Positions 51,667-60,263 of a stretch of 64,000 nt of DNA are shown in pieces; position 1 is the first letter of the stretch; the number at the start of each line of letters is the position of its first letter. Both the position numbers and the translations under genes were made by a program. The DNA comes from Methylobacterium sp. UNC378MF (GTDB taxonomy: Bacteria; Pseudomonadota; Alphaproteobacteria; Rhizobiales; Beijerinckiaceae): positions 62,001 to 126,000 of the forward strand of contig NZ_FMWU01000017.1 of the NCBI RefSeq assembly GCF_900103195.1. The letters run 5' to 3'. Below the pieces are notes generated by a model, which saw nothing but the letters and a program-made list of their open reading frames with translations, was not told the DNA's origin and did not search any database.

Positions 51667-52521
51667 TCAGAGCGTCGGCAGGACCGACCGAACGTGCGCG
51701 GCGAAAGCGCGTGTCAGCGGTGCGGCGTGCGGCTCATCCATGTGGATCGTCACGCCGATGCTCGGTAGCGCGGGCAGACCGCTGCCGCGGGTCAGAATGT
51801 GCAGGTCGCGGGGGACCGCGGCCCGGGTCAGAACAGCGACGGCCTGTGCGGAGCGCGCCACGGCAAGAAGCCCCGACAGGCTGCTACTCGCATAGGCGAT
51901 CCGGTATGCACGGCCGGCGGCGTCGAGGGCGGCACGCGCCGCCCTGTGGTCGAGGGTATCGGGGTCGCCCAGCGCGAGGGGCAGGGGATCCAGCCGAGTC
52001 GCCGGAACACCGCGCAGCGAGACCCAAACGAGATCCTCCCGCCTCAAGATGTCCCGCCCGGCCGCGAGCGGGGCGGAGACGAGCGCCAGATCGAGCCCGC
52101 CGCGTTGCAGGCGTTCCGCGAGACGGGGCGTCGCGGCGCAAACCACTTCGATGGCCGCTTCGGGGTGATGACGCGCAAAACCACGCAGGAGCCCTGGAAG
52201 GAACGCCTGCGCATAATCATCCGGGCAACCGAATCGCAGAGTGCCGTTGAGGCTCTGGCCGGACAATTCCGCCACGGCGTCGTCATGCGAGGCGAGGATC
52301 CGGCGCGCATGGACCAGAAGGCGCTCCCCCTGGACCGTCAGGACGACGCCGCGTCCGGTTCGTCGCAGCAGCGGTTGCGCGAGGAGGTCCTCCATGCGCT
52401 TCATCTGCATGCTGAGCGCGGCCTGACTCCGGCTAACCCGCTCCGCGGCACGGCTGAGGGCTCCGGTTTCCGCCACCGCAACGAAGCTGCGCAGCAGGTC
52501 GATGTCGAGATTTTGCGCCAT
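51667..52521 (-). CDS. dgdR: LysR family regulator, DgdR type
   Basis: The 284-residue protein has an N-terminal LysR helix-turn-helix (LLRSFVAVAETGALSRAAERVSRSQAALSMQMKRMEDLL is spread over residues 9-47) and a periplasmic-binding-like effector domain. It is divergent from dgdA with a 92-base gap, the same arrangement as the dgdR repressor and dgdA of Burkholderia cepacia. By analogy it represses the decarboxylase until 2-methylalanine or a similar dialkylglycine binds. The gene name rests on this context as well as family. Confidence 0.82.
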   Translation of the reverse strand: MAQNLDIDLLRSFVAVAETGALSRAAERVSRSQAALSMQMKRMEDLLAQPLLRRTGRGVVLTVQGERLLVHARRILASHDDAVAELSGQSLNGTLRFGCPDDYAQAFLPGLLRGFARHHPEAAIEVVCAATPRLAERLQRGGLDLALVSAPLAAGRDILRREDLVWVSLRGVPATRLDPLPLALGDPDTLDHRAARAALDAAGRAYRIAYASSSLSGLLAVARSAQAVAVLTRAAVPRDLHILTRGSGLPALPSIGVTIHMDEPHAAPLTRAFAAHVRSVLPTL

Positions 52522-52528
52522 CAGGTTC

Positions 52529-52547
52529 TCTGAACTCTCGGTTCAGA
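52529..52547. promoter_or_regulatory. Candidate DgdR operator
   Basis: TCTGAAC (52529-52535) and GTTCAGA (52541-52547) form a perfect 7-bp inverted repeat with a 5-base spacer, in the dgdR-dgdA promoter region just upstream of the dgdR start. A further ATTCAG half-site follows toward dgdA. This is the type of dyad expected for a LysR regulator. Confidence 0.6.
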
Positions 52548-52613
52548 AATATAAGGTTTTCTGGATTCAGCCGCGGTTCTAGCATCGCCTTACTCCGGTG
52601 GGGAGGAGGATCG

Positions 52614-53918
52614 ATGACGACGCAGAATGACGACCCTGATTTCTGGTCCCGTGCGCGGCGGCATCTGGTGCGCTACGGTGGAACCTTTGCCCCGGTCGTC
52701 ATAGAACGGGCGGCGGGCAGCTTCGTCTACGACGTCGAGGGCCGGAAGATCCTCGACTTCACCTCTGGCCAGATGAGCGCGATCCTGGGCCACGGACACC
52801 CAGAGATTGCCGCCGTCGTGGCGCACCATGTCAGGCATCTCGACCATCTGTTCAGCGGCATGCTGAGCCGTCCCGTGGTCGATCTCGCGACGGAATTGGC
52901 CGGGATCGCTCCCGGCCGTCTGGAACGAACCCTTCTGCTGACCACCGGTGCCGAGGCCAACGAGGCCGCGCTGCGTATGGCCAAGCTCGCTACCGGCGGT
53001 TGGGAAATCGTCGGCTTCGCCCAGTCCTGGCACGGCATGACGGCGGGAGCTGCGGCGGCGACCTACAGCGCCGGCCGCAAGGGCTACGGCCCCGCTTCCG
53101 TCGGGTCCTTCGCGATCCCTGCGCCGAACGCCTACCGCCCCACCTTCGAAAAAGATGGGGCTTCAGATTGGCAGACCGAACTCGATTACGCGTTCGCCCT
53201 GGTTGACCGGCAGTCGACCGGCAACCTTGCGGCCTTTCTGGCGGAGCCGATCCTCAGTTCCGGCGGCATTCTCGAGCTTCCGCCCGGCTATTTGGCGGCG
53301 CTCAAGCGCAAATGCGTGGAGCGGGGCATGCTGCTGATTCTCGATGAGGCCCAGACGGGGGTCGGCCGCACCGGCCTGATGTTCGCGTGCGAGCGGGACG
53401 GGGTTGTACCGGACATCCTCACCCTGTCGAAGACCCTGGGCGCCGGCCTGCCGCTCGCGGCGGTCATGACCACGCCGGAGATCGAGGATCTCTGCCACGC
53501 CCGCGGGTTCCTGTTCTACACCACACACGTCTCCGATCCTCTTCCCGCAGCAGTCGGCCTCAAGGTGCTGGAGATCGTCCGGCGCGACGGCCTCGTGGCG
53601 CGGGCCAAGGAGGCCGGGACCCGGCTCGACGCCCGAATGCGGGCGCTCCAGCAGCGCTTCTCCTGCATCGGCGACGTGCGTGGGCGTGGCCTCCTGCAAG
53701 GCGTCGAGATCGTTGCCGACAGGGCCACGAAGGTCCCGGCCCCGGAACTCGGTGACGCGATTACCCGGCGCTGCCTCGAACTCGGGCTGAGCATGAACAT
53801 CGTGCAGTTGCCGGGCACGGGCGGCGTGTTCCGCATCGCCCCGCCGCTGACCGCCACGAATGAGGAGATCGACCTCGGTGTCGATATTCTGGAACGGGCA
53901 ATCGAGCTTTCGATCTGA
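52614..53918 (+). CDS. dgdA: 2,2-dialkylglycine decarboxylase
   Basis: The 434-residue class III PLP aminotransferase-fold enzyme matches Burkholderia cepacia dialkylglycine decarboxylase closely in remembered sequence: HLVRYGGTF, DFTSGQMSA with the glutamine used in substrate binding, SWHGMT, DEAQTGVGRTG and FRIAPPLT. The PLP lysine is K273 in LSKTLGAG, against K272 in the reference. The enzyme decarboxylates dialkylglycines such as 2-methylalanine and then transaminates pyruvate to alanine. The ATG at 52614 follows GGGGAGGAGG. It is divergent from dgdR. Confidence 0.92.
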   Translation: MTTQNDDPDFWSRARRHLVRYGGTFAPVVIERAAGSFVYDVEGRKILDFTSGQMSAILGHGHPEIAAVVAHHVRHLDHLFSGMLSRPVVDLATELAGIAPGRLERTLLLTTGAEANEAALRMAKLATGGWEIVGFAQSWHGMTAGAAAATYSAGRKGYGPASVGSFAIPAPNAYRPTFEKDGASDWQTELDYAFALVDRQSTGNLAAFLAEPILSSGGILELPPGYLAALKRKCVERGMLLILDEAQTGVGRTGLMFACERDGVVPDILTLSKTLGAGLPLAAVMTTPEIEDLCHARGFLFYTTHVSDPLPAAVGLKVLEIVRRDGLVARAKEAGTRLDARMRALQQRFSCIGDVRGRGLLQGVEIVADRATKVPAPELGDAITRRCLELGLSMNIVQLPGTGGVFRIAPPLTATNEEIDLGVDILERAIELSI

Positions 53919-53934
53919 CAAGCACCGGATCGAA

Positions 53935-53966
53935 CCGCCGCGACGCCCTCGGCGCGAGCGCGGCGG
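53935..53966. terminator. Terminator-like hairpin after dgdA
   Basis: CCGCCGCG (53935-53942) pairs with CGCGGCGG (53959-53966), and within it CGCC (53944-53947) pairs with GGCG (53951-53954) around a 3-base loop. It starts 16 bases after the dgdA stop, in the convergent gap before the ABC-F gene end. There is no T-run. Confidence 0.5.
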
Positions 53967-54078
53967 AGCGCGTTAGGACAGCTCGCTATCGTGGATCGCA
54001 GCGCTCCTTGCTGGCTTCGCCGCGCTCACGAGGGCGGTGAGCACCAGCCCCGACCTTCGAAGTGCAGCCACGAGCGTT

Positions 54079-55944
54079 TCAGGCAGCTTCGATCTCCGCG
54101 CTCACAGTCAGCCACTCCTCCTCGGCGGAGGCGAGCGCGCTCGACGCGTCCGCACGCATCTTGGCGATCTCGCCGGCCTTGACAGCATTCTCGCGGAAGG
54201 CGGATCCGTCCTCCAGGGCGGCGTCGATCTTCTGAATCGCCGCCGTCAGCTTGGCCATCCGCGCCTCGATGGCCTCCAGGCGCTTGCGCAGCGGCGCGAG
54301 GGCTGCGCGGCGCTCGACGCCGGCGCGCCGTGCCTCGGCCTTCTGGCCGCCGGACGTCTCGGTGTCGCGCTCGTCCTCGCGGTCCGGACCCGACAGGACG
54401 AAGCGCCGATAATCGTCCATGTCGCCGTCGAAGGCCTTCACCGTGCCGTCCGCGACCAGCCACAGCCGGTCGGCGCAGGCCTCGACCAGGAAGCGGTCGT
54501 GAGAGACGAGGATGACCGCGCCCTCGTAGTCGTTGATCGCCTCCACGAGGGCCTGCCGGCTCTCGATATCGAGGTGGTTGGTCGGCTCGTCCAGGATCAG
54601 GAGGTGCGGGCCGTGAAAGGCTGCCAGTCCCATGAGCAGCCGCGCCTTCTCGCCGCCCGAGAGCTTCTCGACCGGCGTATCGGCCTTGTTGGCTCCAAAT
54701 CCGAGACGCGCGGTGGCGGCACGCACCTTCGCTTCGGGCACGTCCGGCATCAGGGTCCGGACATGCGCATAGGCGCTCTCGGTGGGCCGCAACTCGTCGA
54801 GCTGATGCTGTGCAAAATAGGCGACCTCCATCTTGGAGGAGCGCTTGAGCTCGCCGGCGACGGGTCCGAGCCGGCCGCCAATCAGCTTGCAGAAGGTCGA
54901 CTTGCCGTTGCCGTTGGCGCCCAGCAGCGCCACCCGGTCATCCGGCGCGAGGCTCAGGTCGAGACCCGTCAGGACGACCCGATCCCCGTAACCGGCCTTC
55001 ACGCGCTCCATCGCGACGATCGGCGGCGACAGAGGCTTCTCCGGGCTCGGAAGGTGGATCACCGGCACGTCGTCATCGAGCAGCGCCGCGATCGGCTCCA
55101 TCTTGGCCAGGCGCTTCATCCGCGACTGGGCTTGGCGCGCCTTGGTGGCCTTGGCTTTGAACCGGTCGATGAAGCTCTGGAGATGCGCGCGCTCGGCATC
55201 CTGCTTGGCTTTCGCCTTGGCCTGGAGGACCCGCTTCTCCGAGAGCTGCTTGGCAAAGCTCGAATACCCGCCGCGATAGATGGTCAGCTTGCCACGGTCG
55301 AGGTGCAGAATGTGGTCGACGCTGGTGTCGAGCAGGTCGCGATCGTGGCTGATGATGATCGCAGTCCGTGGATAGCGCTCCAGGTAATCGTACAGCCAGA
55401 GCGTGCCTTCGATGTCGAGGTAGTTGGTCGGCTCGTCGAGGAGCAGCAGGTCAGGCTCCGAGAACAGCACGGCGGCCAGCGCCACGCGCATCCGCCAGCC
55501 GCCTGAGAAGTCCGAGCAGGGCCGCGCCTGGGCAGCCGCATCGAACCCGAGGCCATGCAGGATCGCGGCGGCGCGGGCCGGCGCCGAGTGGGCACCGATA
55601 TCGACGAGCCGCGTCTCGATCTCGGCCCGGCGCAACCCGTCCGCATGCTCAGCCTCCGCCATCAAGCTGGCGCGCTCCGTGTCGGCGGCGAGTACGACAG
55701 TGTGCAGCGTCTCCGGCCCGGCCGGAGCTTCCTGGGCGACCGCGCCGATTCGCATGCCCTTGGGCAGCGCGACGGATTTCGCATCCACCGGCAAGTCGCC
55801 GAGAATGGCCTTGAACAGCGTGGTCTTGCCAGCCCCGTTGCGACCGACGAGCCCGACCCGCGCTCCTTCCGGGATCGTGAAGTTCGCGGAATCGAGGATC
55901 AGACGGTCGCCGATGCGATAGGTAAGGTCGTTGACGCGCAGCAT
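54079..55944 (-). CDS. ABC-F family ATPase (Uup/YheS type)
   Basis: The 621-residue soluble protein has two ATPase domains and no membrane segment. Domain one has Walker A GRNGAGKTT at residues 34-42, signature FSGGW and LLLDEPTNYLD. A charged linker of about 80 residues, rich in Lys, Arg and Ala, follows. Domain two has Walker A GANGNGKST, signature LSGGEKARLL and LILDEPTNHLD. The last 90 residues form a coiled coil. ABC-F proteins act on ribosomes or DNA rather than in transport. The linker and C-terminal coil suggest a YheS- or Uup-like translation factor. Confidence 0.93.
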   Translation of the reverse strand: MLRVNDLTYRIGDRLILDSANFTIPEGARVGLVGRNGAGKTTLFKAILGDLPVDAKSVALPKGMRIGAVAQEAPAGPETLHTVVLAADTERASLMAEAEHADGLRRAEIETRLVDIGAHSAPARAAAILHGLGFDAAAQARPCSDFSGGWRMRVALAAVLFSEPDLLLLDEPTNYLDIEGTLWLYDYLERYPRTAIIISHDRDLLDTSVDHILHLDRGKLTIYRGGYSSFAKQLSEKRVLQAKAKAKQDAERAHLQSFIDRFKAKATKARQAQSRMKRLAKMEPIAALLDDDVPVIHLPSPEKPLSPPIVAMERVKAGYGDRVVLTGLDLSLAPDDRVALLGANGNGKSTFCKLIGGRLGPVAGELKRSSKMEVAYFAQHQLDELRPTESAYAHVRTLMPDVPEAKVRAATARLGFGANKADTPVEKLSGGEKARLLMGLAAFHGPHLLILDEPTNHLDIESRQALVEAINDYEGAVILVSHDRFLVEACADRLWLVADGTVKAFDGDMDDYRRFVLSGPDREDERDTETSGGQKAEARRAGVERRAALAPLRKRLEAIEARMAKLTAAIQKIDAALEDGSAFRENAVKAGEIAKMRADASSALASAEEEWLTVSAEIEAA

Positions 55945-56121
55945 GACGGCGTTCTGGCGGTCCGGACGCGGCGAGGCAAGCGCCGCAACCGCGCGAACCG
56001 GTCACCATCCCCGCGGCGATCCGGTTCTCCAGATCGTTGCCTATTTGAAGCGGTGAACACCTGATTCGACGGCCGGATTTTTAACGGAATGCCATCAAAT
56101 CTGCGGCGAGTTCTGTGCATC

Positions 56122-56154
56122 CTGTCGGGGATCTGCTGATCTTTGGTCCGACAG
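56122..56154 (+). promoter_or_regulatory. Leader inverted repeat of the HD-GYP gene
   Basis: CTGTCGG (56122-56128) and CCGACAG (56148-56154) form a perfect 7-bp inverted repeat with a 19-base loop that contains two GATC boxes. It lies about 60 bases before the HD-GYP start. It could be a regulatory hairpin or operator. Confidence 0.35.
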
Positions 56155-56211
56155 CGTACATGAGCCGCTCGATTGGATTCCCGGGAAGGGGGCGAGCGAG
56201 AGGGGGGGATA

Positions 56212-57276
56212 TTGGGCCAGACCCTGATCTTGACCGACGATGTCGAGCGCGGCGAGCGGCTCGCGCGCAATCTCGGCGGTGGCAAGTCCGTGGCATTGCA
56301 TGATCTCTACGGCGATGCCGTTCCGCCGCCGGGAGCCGCGCTGATCATCAGCGACGTCAGCGCGTTGACGTCCGAATCGGTACGCCGCCTGCGCGAGGCC
56401 TTGTCGGTGACGCGGGGTCCGGGGACACCGTTCCTCGCGCTCATCCACGGTAATCTCGGTCGCGGCGAGATCCAGGCGACCGCCCTCGGCGCAACGCGGG
56501 TGATGCCGGCCGCCACGGCGAGCGCCATGCTACTGAATGCGGTCGCCACCCTGACCAACAGCAAGCCGGACCCGCGCTCGGCTGCCAACTGGCGGCACCA
56601 AGTTCAGGAAGCCCGCTCGGTCTTCGTAAGCCTGTTTCGTGCCGATCAGGCGCCGCCGGCCGCGGTCGTCGAAACCGGCGCCGACCTGGTCAATCAGGCG
56701 GTCCGCGAGGCGAAGGTGCGGGACTGGCTGAAGATCGTCGCGAGCTTCGACGACGTCACCCACCGGCATTGCCTGAGCGTGGCCGGAATTGCCGCAGAAT
56801 TCGCCCGGGCCTTGGGGCTCAAAGAGGCCGATTCCCGCTACCTCGTCAAAGGCGCACTGCTCCACGACATCGGAAAGGCCAAGATCCCCCTCGCAATCCT
56901 GAACAAGCCGGCTCCGCTGACGCCGGCAGAGCGCAGCGAGATGGATCGTCACCCGACCCTCGGTCACGCCATGCTGCTAACGGGCGACTACGACGCTCTG
57001 ACGCTGGCGGTCGTCCGCTCGCACCACGAATATCTCGACGGCTCAGGCTATCCGGACGGCCTGCGCGGGCAGCAGATCCCGGATCTGGTCCGGCTGATCA
57101 CCATTTGCGACATCTTCGCCGCGCTCATCGAGGCACGACCCTATAAGGCGCCGAAATCCCCGCGGGAGGCCTACGCGATCCTGAGTCAGATGAACGCGAA
57201 GCTCGACGCGGATCTGGTCCGCGCCTTCGGCGCGGTCGCTGTTGCCTGCGACACGCCGTTCCGCGCCTCCGCCTGA
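56212..57276 (+). CDS. HD-GYP domain protein with degenerate receiver domain
   Basis: The 354-residue protein has an N-terminal receiver-like region (about 1-115: TDDVERGERLA, then LIISDVSALTSE). It keeps the acidic cluster and a possible phospho-aspartate but lacks the conserved lysine near the end. The C-terminal half is an HD-GYP domain with HDIGK at residues 218-222 and HHEYLDGSGYP from residue 271, a form expected to hydrolyse cyclic di-GMP. The start is taken as TTG at 56212 because it follows AGGGGGGGAT; a TTG 13 codons upstream is the alternative. It likely links an input signal to cyclic di-GMP level. Confidence 0.87.
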   Translation: MGQTLILTDDVERGERLARNLGGGKSVALHDLYGDAVPPPGAALIISDVSALTSESVRRLREALSVTRGPGTPFLALIHGNLGRGEIQATALGATRVMPAATASAMLLNAVATLTNSKPDPRSAANWRHQVQEARSVFVSLFRADQAPPAAVVETGADLVNQAVREAKVRDWLKIVASFDDVTHRHCLSVAGIAAEFARALGLKEADSRYLVKGALLHDIGKAKIPLAILNKPAPLTPAERSEMDRHPTLGHAMLLTGDYDALTLAVVRSHHEYLDGSGYPDGLRGQQIPDLVRLITICDIFAALIEARPYKAPKSPREAYAILSQMNAKLDADLVRAFGAVAVACDTPFRASA

Positions 57277-57295
57277 GGTCGCTTTTGGCCGCCGC

Positions 57296-58198
57296 TCAGA
57301 CGAGTTCCCAGGCTGAACCGTCGCGCATCAGGGCGGCGACGAGGGCATGGTTGAGTTCGTGGCCGGTGTGGAATGCCGAGACGCGTCCCTCGATCGGGTG
57401 CCCTGCCAGGGCGAGATCACCGACGAGGTCGAGGACCCGATGCCGAACCGGCTCGCCCGGTCCCCGCATCCCGCCGAGCACATGCCCGCGCACCAAGAGC
57501 GCCGCCGAACGGGGCGACACGCCCTGGAGAAAGTCGTTTCCCATCACGTAACCGTAGGCGCGGCCGGCCATGGCGCGCATATAGCGACCGAAGCTGCGGG
57601 CCGGCGCGATCTCCCGTTCGAAGCTCTCCGGCGTGATCGCGCCCGACCAATCGATCGACCCGAAATGCGCCAATGCGATGTGGCCGGTGATGTGTAGGCC
57701 AGGGCCCGGCTCGATCTGAAGCCGGCGCCGTCCGCTCTCGACCGCCACGGTGCGGCGCAGGCGGATCACCCGGGAGGGCAAGGCCTGCTCGCGTCGGCCT
57801 GCCGCCCGGATCGCCTCGCACCATGGTGTCGCGCTGCCGTCGAAGATCGGCAATTCGTCCGCATCGATCTCGGCCAGCACGTTGTCGATCCGCAGCGCGC
57901 TGAGCGAGGCCATGAGGTGCTCGATCGTTCGGACGAGGACGCCGTCGCGCCGCACAGCCGAGGAGAGCGGCTGCGACTCCCGGTAGTGCCAGTGTGCCGG
58001 CACGTTGACGGCGCGACCGTCCTTCAGACGGCGCCGAAAAACGACGCCGTGGCCGGCCGGTGCCGGGCTCACACGGATCGTCGCGTACCGCCCGGAATGG
58101 AGGCTGCGCCCAGACCGCTCGAAGGCGCAGGCGAGCGTCGCCTGCCGGCGGGGACCCGCAGAAAATGTCGAACGCGAGAATGGAACGTCTTGATGCAT
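57296..58198 (-). CDS. lpxC: LpxC family UDP-3-O-acyl-N-acetylglucosamine deacetylase, divergent
   Basis: The 300-residue protein has the LpxC zinc deacetylase fold. Conserved site residues are E93 and H94 in TIEHLMAS, H253 and D257 in RHRVLD, and H280 in TGHELNH, with spacing as in E. coli LpxC. It would deacetylate the lipid A precursor in the cytoplasm. It differs in having R254 where E. coli has the conserved K239, and the usual GLR...DE stretch before the second zinc site is not visible. Its location away from ftsZ, the common alphaproteobacterial site of lpxC, suggests a second copy. The ATG at 58198 has a poor ribosome site and a GC palindrome just upstream. Confidence 0.82.
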   Translation of the reverse strand: MHQDVPFSRSTFSAGPRRQATLACAFERSGRSLHSGRYATIRVSPAPAGHGVVFRRRLKDGRAVNVPAHWHYRESQPLSSAVRRDGVLVRTIEHLMASLSALRIDNVLAEIDADELPIFDGSATPWCEAIRAAGRREQALPSRVIRLRRTVAVESGRRRLQIEPGPGLHITGHIALAHFGSIDWSGAITPESFEREIAPARSFGRYMRAMAGRAYGYVMGNDFLQGVSPRSAALLVRGHVLGGMRGPGEPVRHRVLDLVGDLALAGHPIEGRVSAFHTGHELNHALVAALMRDGSAWELV

Positions 58199-58205
58199 CG
58201 CTACT

Positions 58206-58221
58206 GCCCGCCGCGGCGGGC
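58206..58221. promoter_or_regulatory. 16-base palindrome just upstream of the LpxC start
   Basis: GCCCGCCGCGGCGGGC is a perfect 16-base palindrome ending 7 bases from the LpxC start codon, where a ribosome site should be. It may act as an operator or reduce translation. It lies in the 245-base divergent gap to the Crp/Fnr regulator gene, which also holds a CGCCCC/GGGGCG hairpin at 58336-58350. Confidence 0.4.
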
Positions 58222-58443
58222 CAGGAATTTAGCCCTCATCCCTGATCCACGCCAATAAACTCCTGTTCAACATGACGCGGCTTGACCGCTCAGCCTGCGG
58301 CCGTCACGATTGCGGCTGCCCGATCGATCCAGCACCGCCCCGGTGGGGCGCGGCTTCACAGTGCGGGCTGCTCCCGTCCCCAGATCTGCTGGTCGGCCCC
58401 CGTCAGGGCAGGGACGGAGGCCGGAGTTGAGGGAACACGATCG

Positions 58444-59130
58444 ATGGCGCGGCTGGGGACGATACCCTTCTTCAAGGATCCGGGCATCGAGCTCAGCCCC
58501 TACGAGCCCCGGTGCCACTGGCGCCGCTTCGACGAGAACGAGGTTCTCGTCGACTTCGACGACATCTCCACCGACGTGTACTTCATCGCCTCCGGCGAGG
58601 TCCGCATCCTGAACCGGACCCAGTCCGGCAAGGAGGTCATCCTCGGTGAGATGCGGGGCGGGGCGTTCTTCGGCGAACTCGCGGCGATCGACGGGATCGG
58701 CCGCTCGGCCAACGTGACGGCGCTGACGCGGGGTGAGGTCTGCGTCGTGCCGGCGGCGGTATTCCGGCAGATCGTGTTCGCCTCCGAGGCGATCGCCGAC
58801 CGGTTGTTCCGGCTTCTGGCCAAGCGCGTGCGCGAGCTGAACACGCGGCTCATGGAGCACGCCCTGCTCGACCTCAAGCACCGCCTCTACGCCGAGTTGC
58901 TGCGCCTTTCCGTTCCGCGGACCGGCACCACGGGGGAGCGGGTGGTCTCGCCGCCGCCTTACCATCACGTCCTCGCCGCCCGGATCGGCTGCCGCCGCGA
59001 GCAGGTGACCCGGGAATTCACCGCGATGGCCGCGGAAGGACTGGTGGACCGCACCCGAGGCGCCCTGGTCCTGCGCCGGCCGGACCTTCTGGAAGCGCGC
59101 GTGGCCGAGGCGCTGCGCGAGGATTCCTGA
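58444..59130 (+). CDS. Crp/Fnr family transcriptional regulator
   Basis: The 228-residue protein has an N-terminal cyclic-nucleotide-binding-like beta barrel (VYFIASGEVRIL; GGAFFGELAAIDG), a long dimer helix and a C-terminal helix-turn-helix (LAARIGCRREQVTREFTAM). It lacks the N-terminal cysteine cluster of Fnr, and the RS(A/S)N segment after GELAAIDGIG resembles the cyclic nucleotide pocket. The ATG at 58444 is chosen over a 54-codon extension. It ends 4 bases before the first ABC gene, so it is part of that operon and probably controls it. Confidence 0.9.
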   Translation: MARLGTIPFFKDPGIELSPYEPRCHWRRFDENEVLVDFDDISTDVYFIASGEVRILNRTQSGKEVILGEMRGGAFFGELAAIDGIGRSANVTALTRGEVCVVPAAVFRQIVFASEAIADRLFRLLAKRVRELNTRLMEHALLDLKHRLYAELLRLSVPRTGTTGERVVSPPPYHHVLAARIGCRREQVTREFTAMAAEGLVDRTRGALVLRRPDLLEARVAEALREDS

Positions 59131-59134
59131 TCCG

Positions 59135-60193
59135 TTGTCGGACCTGCCGGCGCCGCGCCTGCGGCTCGAGGAGCTGACCAAACGTTTCGGCACCCATCGC
59201 GCCGTCGATGCCGTGAGTCTCGATCTCGAGGCGGGTGAGTTCTTCTGCCTGCTCGGGCCGTCCGGCTGCGGCAAGAGCACCCTCCTGCGCATGATTGCAG
59301 GTTTCGAGACGCCAACGACCGGACGGATCCTATTGGGTGAGCAGGACCTCACCGCATTGCCGCCCCATCGGCGGCCGGTGAACATGATGTTCCAGTCCTA
59401 CGCGCTGTTTCCGCACATGAGCGTGGCCGGCAATATCGGATATGGCCTGAACGGACGCGGTCGCGCGGCGGTTGCGGAACGGGTGTCGGATCTCCTCAAG
59501 CTCATGCGCCTCGACGGATTCGGCAGCCGTCGACCGGACACGCTCTCGGGCGGTCAACGTCAGCGGGTCGCCCTGGCCCGGGCGCTGGCCCGGGAGCCGA
59601 AGCTGCTGCTGCTCGACGAGCCGCTCGGCGCGCTCGATCGCGGCCTGCGCGAGGAGACGCAGGGCGAGCTGCGCGCGGTCCAGCGTCGCCTCGGCACCGC
59701 CTTCGTCGTCGTCACGCACGATCCCGAGGAGGCGATGATGCTCGCCGACCGGATCGGCGTCATGGAGGCGGGCCGTCTGATCCAGGTCGGGCCGCCGGCC
59801 GACCTCTACAGGCGCCCGGCGACCCGCTTCGTAGCCGGCCTGCTCGGCGACGTGAACCTCATTCCCGGCCGGCTCGGGCCTGTGAGCCCCGACGCGATCC
59901 GCACGGTCGAGACCGCGCACGGTCCCGTGCGGGGTGTCGCGGCGGCCGCGCTCGAGGAGGGCGCAGCTGTCGTGGTGGCGGTGCGGCCCGAGGATGTGGT
60001 GCTGGGTGCGGAGGGGCTGCCGGTCGTCGTCACCGACGCCGTGTTCCTGGGCGACCGGCTGCGCCGGACGCTGCGACTGCCCGACGGCGCGACCCTGCGG
60101 TCGAGCGGGCGGCCCGCGGAGGCCGGCGCGGCGCCGGGCTCGGACGCGCGGGCCGGCTTCCCGGCCGACGTCGCCGTGATCCTGCCGGCATGA
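59135..60193 (+). CDS. Polyamine-type ABC transporter ATPase (PotA type)
   Basis: The 352-residue ATPase has Walker A GPSGCGKST (about residues 42-50), Q-loop MFQSYALFPH, signature LSGGQRQRVAL, Walker B LLLLDEPLGALD, H-loop THDPEEAM and a C-terminal TOBE domain with VRPEDVVLG. It fits the PotA/PotG class for spermidine, putrescine or related cations, or iron. The start is TTG at 59135 after a GAGGA site, just 4 bases after the Crp/Fnr stop. Two permeases follow, but no binding protein is in the window. Confidence 0.9.
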   Translation: MSDLPAPRLRLEELTKRFGTHRAVDAVSLDLEAGEFFCLLGPSGCGKSTLLRMIAGFETPTTGRILLGEQDLTALPPHRRPVNMMFQSYALFPHMSVAGNIGYGLNGRGRAAVAERVSDLLKLMRLDGFGSRRPDTLSGGQRQRVALARALAREPKLLLLDEPLGALDRGLREETQGELRAVQRRLGTAFVVVTHDPEEAMMLADRIGVMEAGRLIQVGPPADLYRRPATRFVAGLLGDVNLIPGRLGPVSPDAIRTVETAHGPVRGVAAAALEEGAAVVVAVRPEDVVLGAEGLPVVVTDAVFLGDRLRRTLRLPDGATLRSSGRPAEAGAAPGSDARAGFPADVAVILPA

Positions 60194-60263
60194 GGGCCGC
60201 CGTGTCGAAGGCCGACGCCGATCAGCGTCGGTCCGCGCGGCCGGGCGACCGGAGGCCGGGTCC

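Noticed and set aside
56173..56211. Upstream TTG start for the HD-GYP protein
   Set aside because: It would place the purine-rich AGGGGGGGAT inside the coding sequence; the TTG at 56212 uses it as ribosome site. Not fully excluded.
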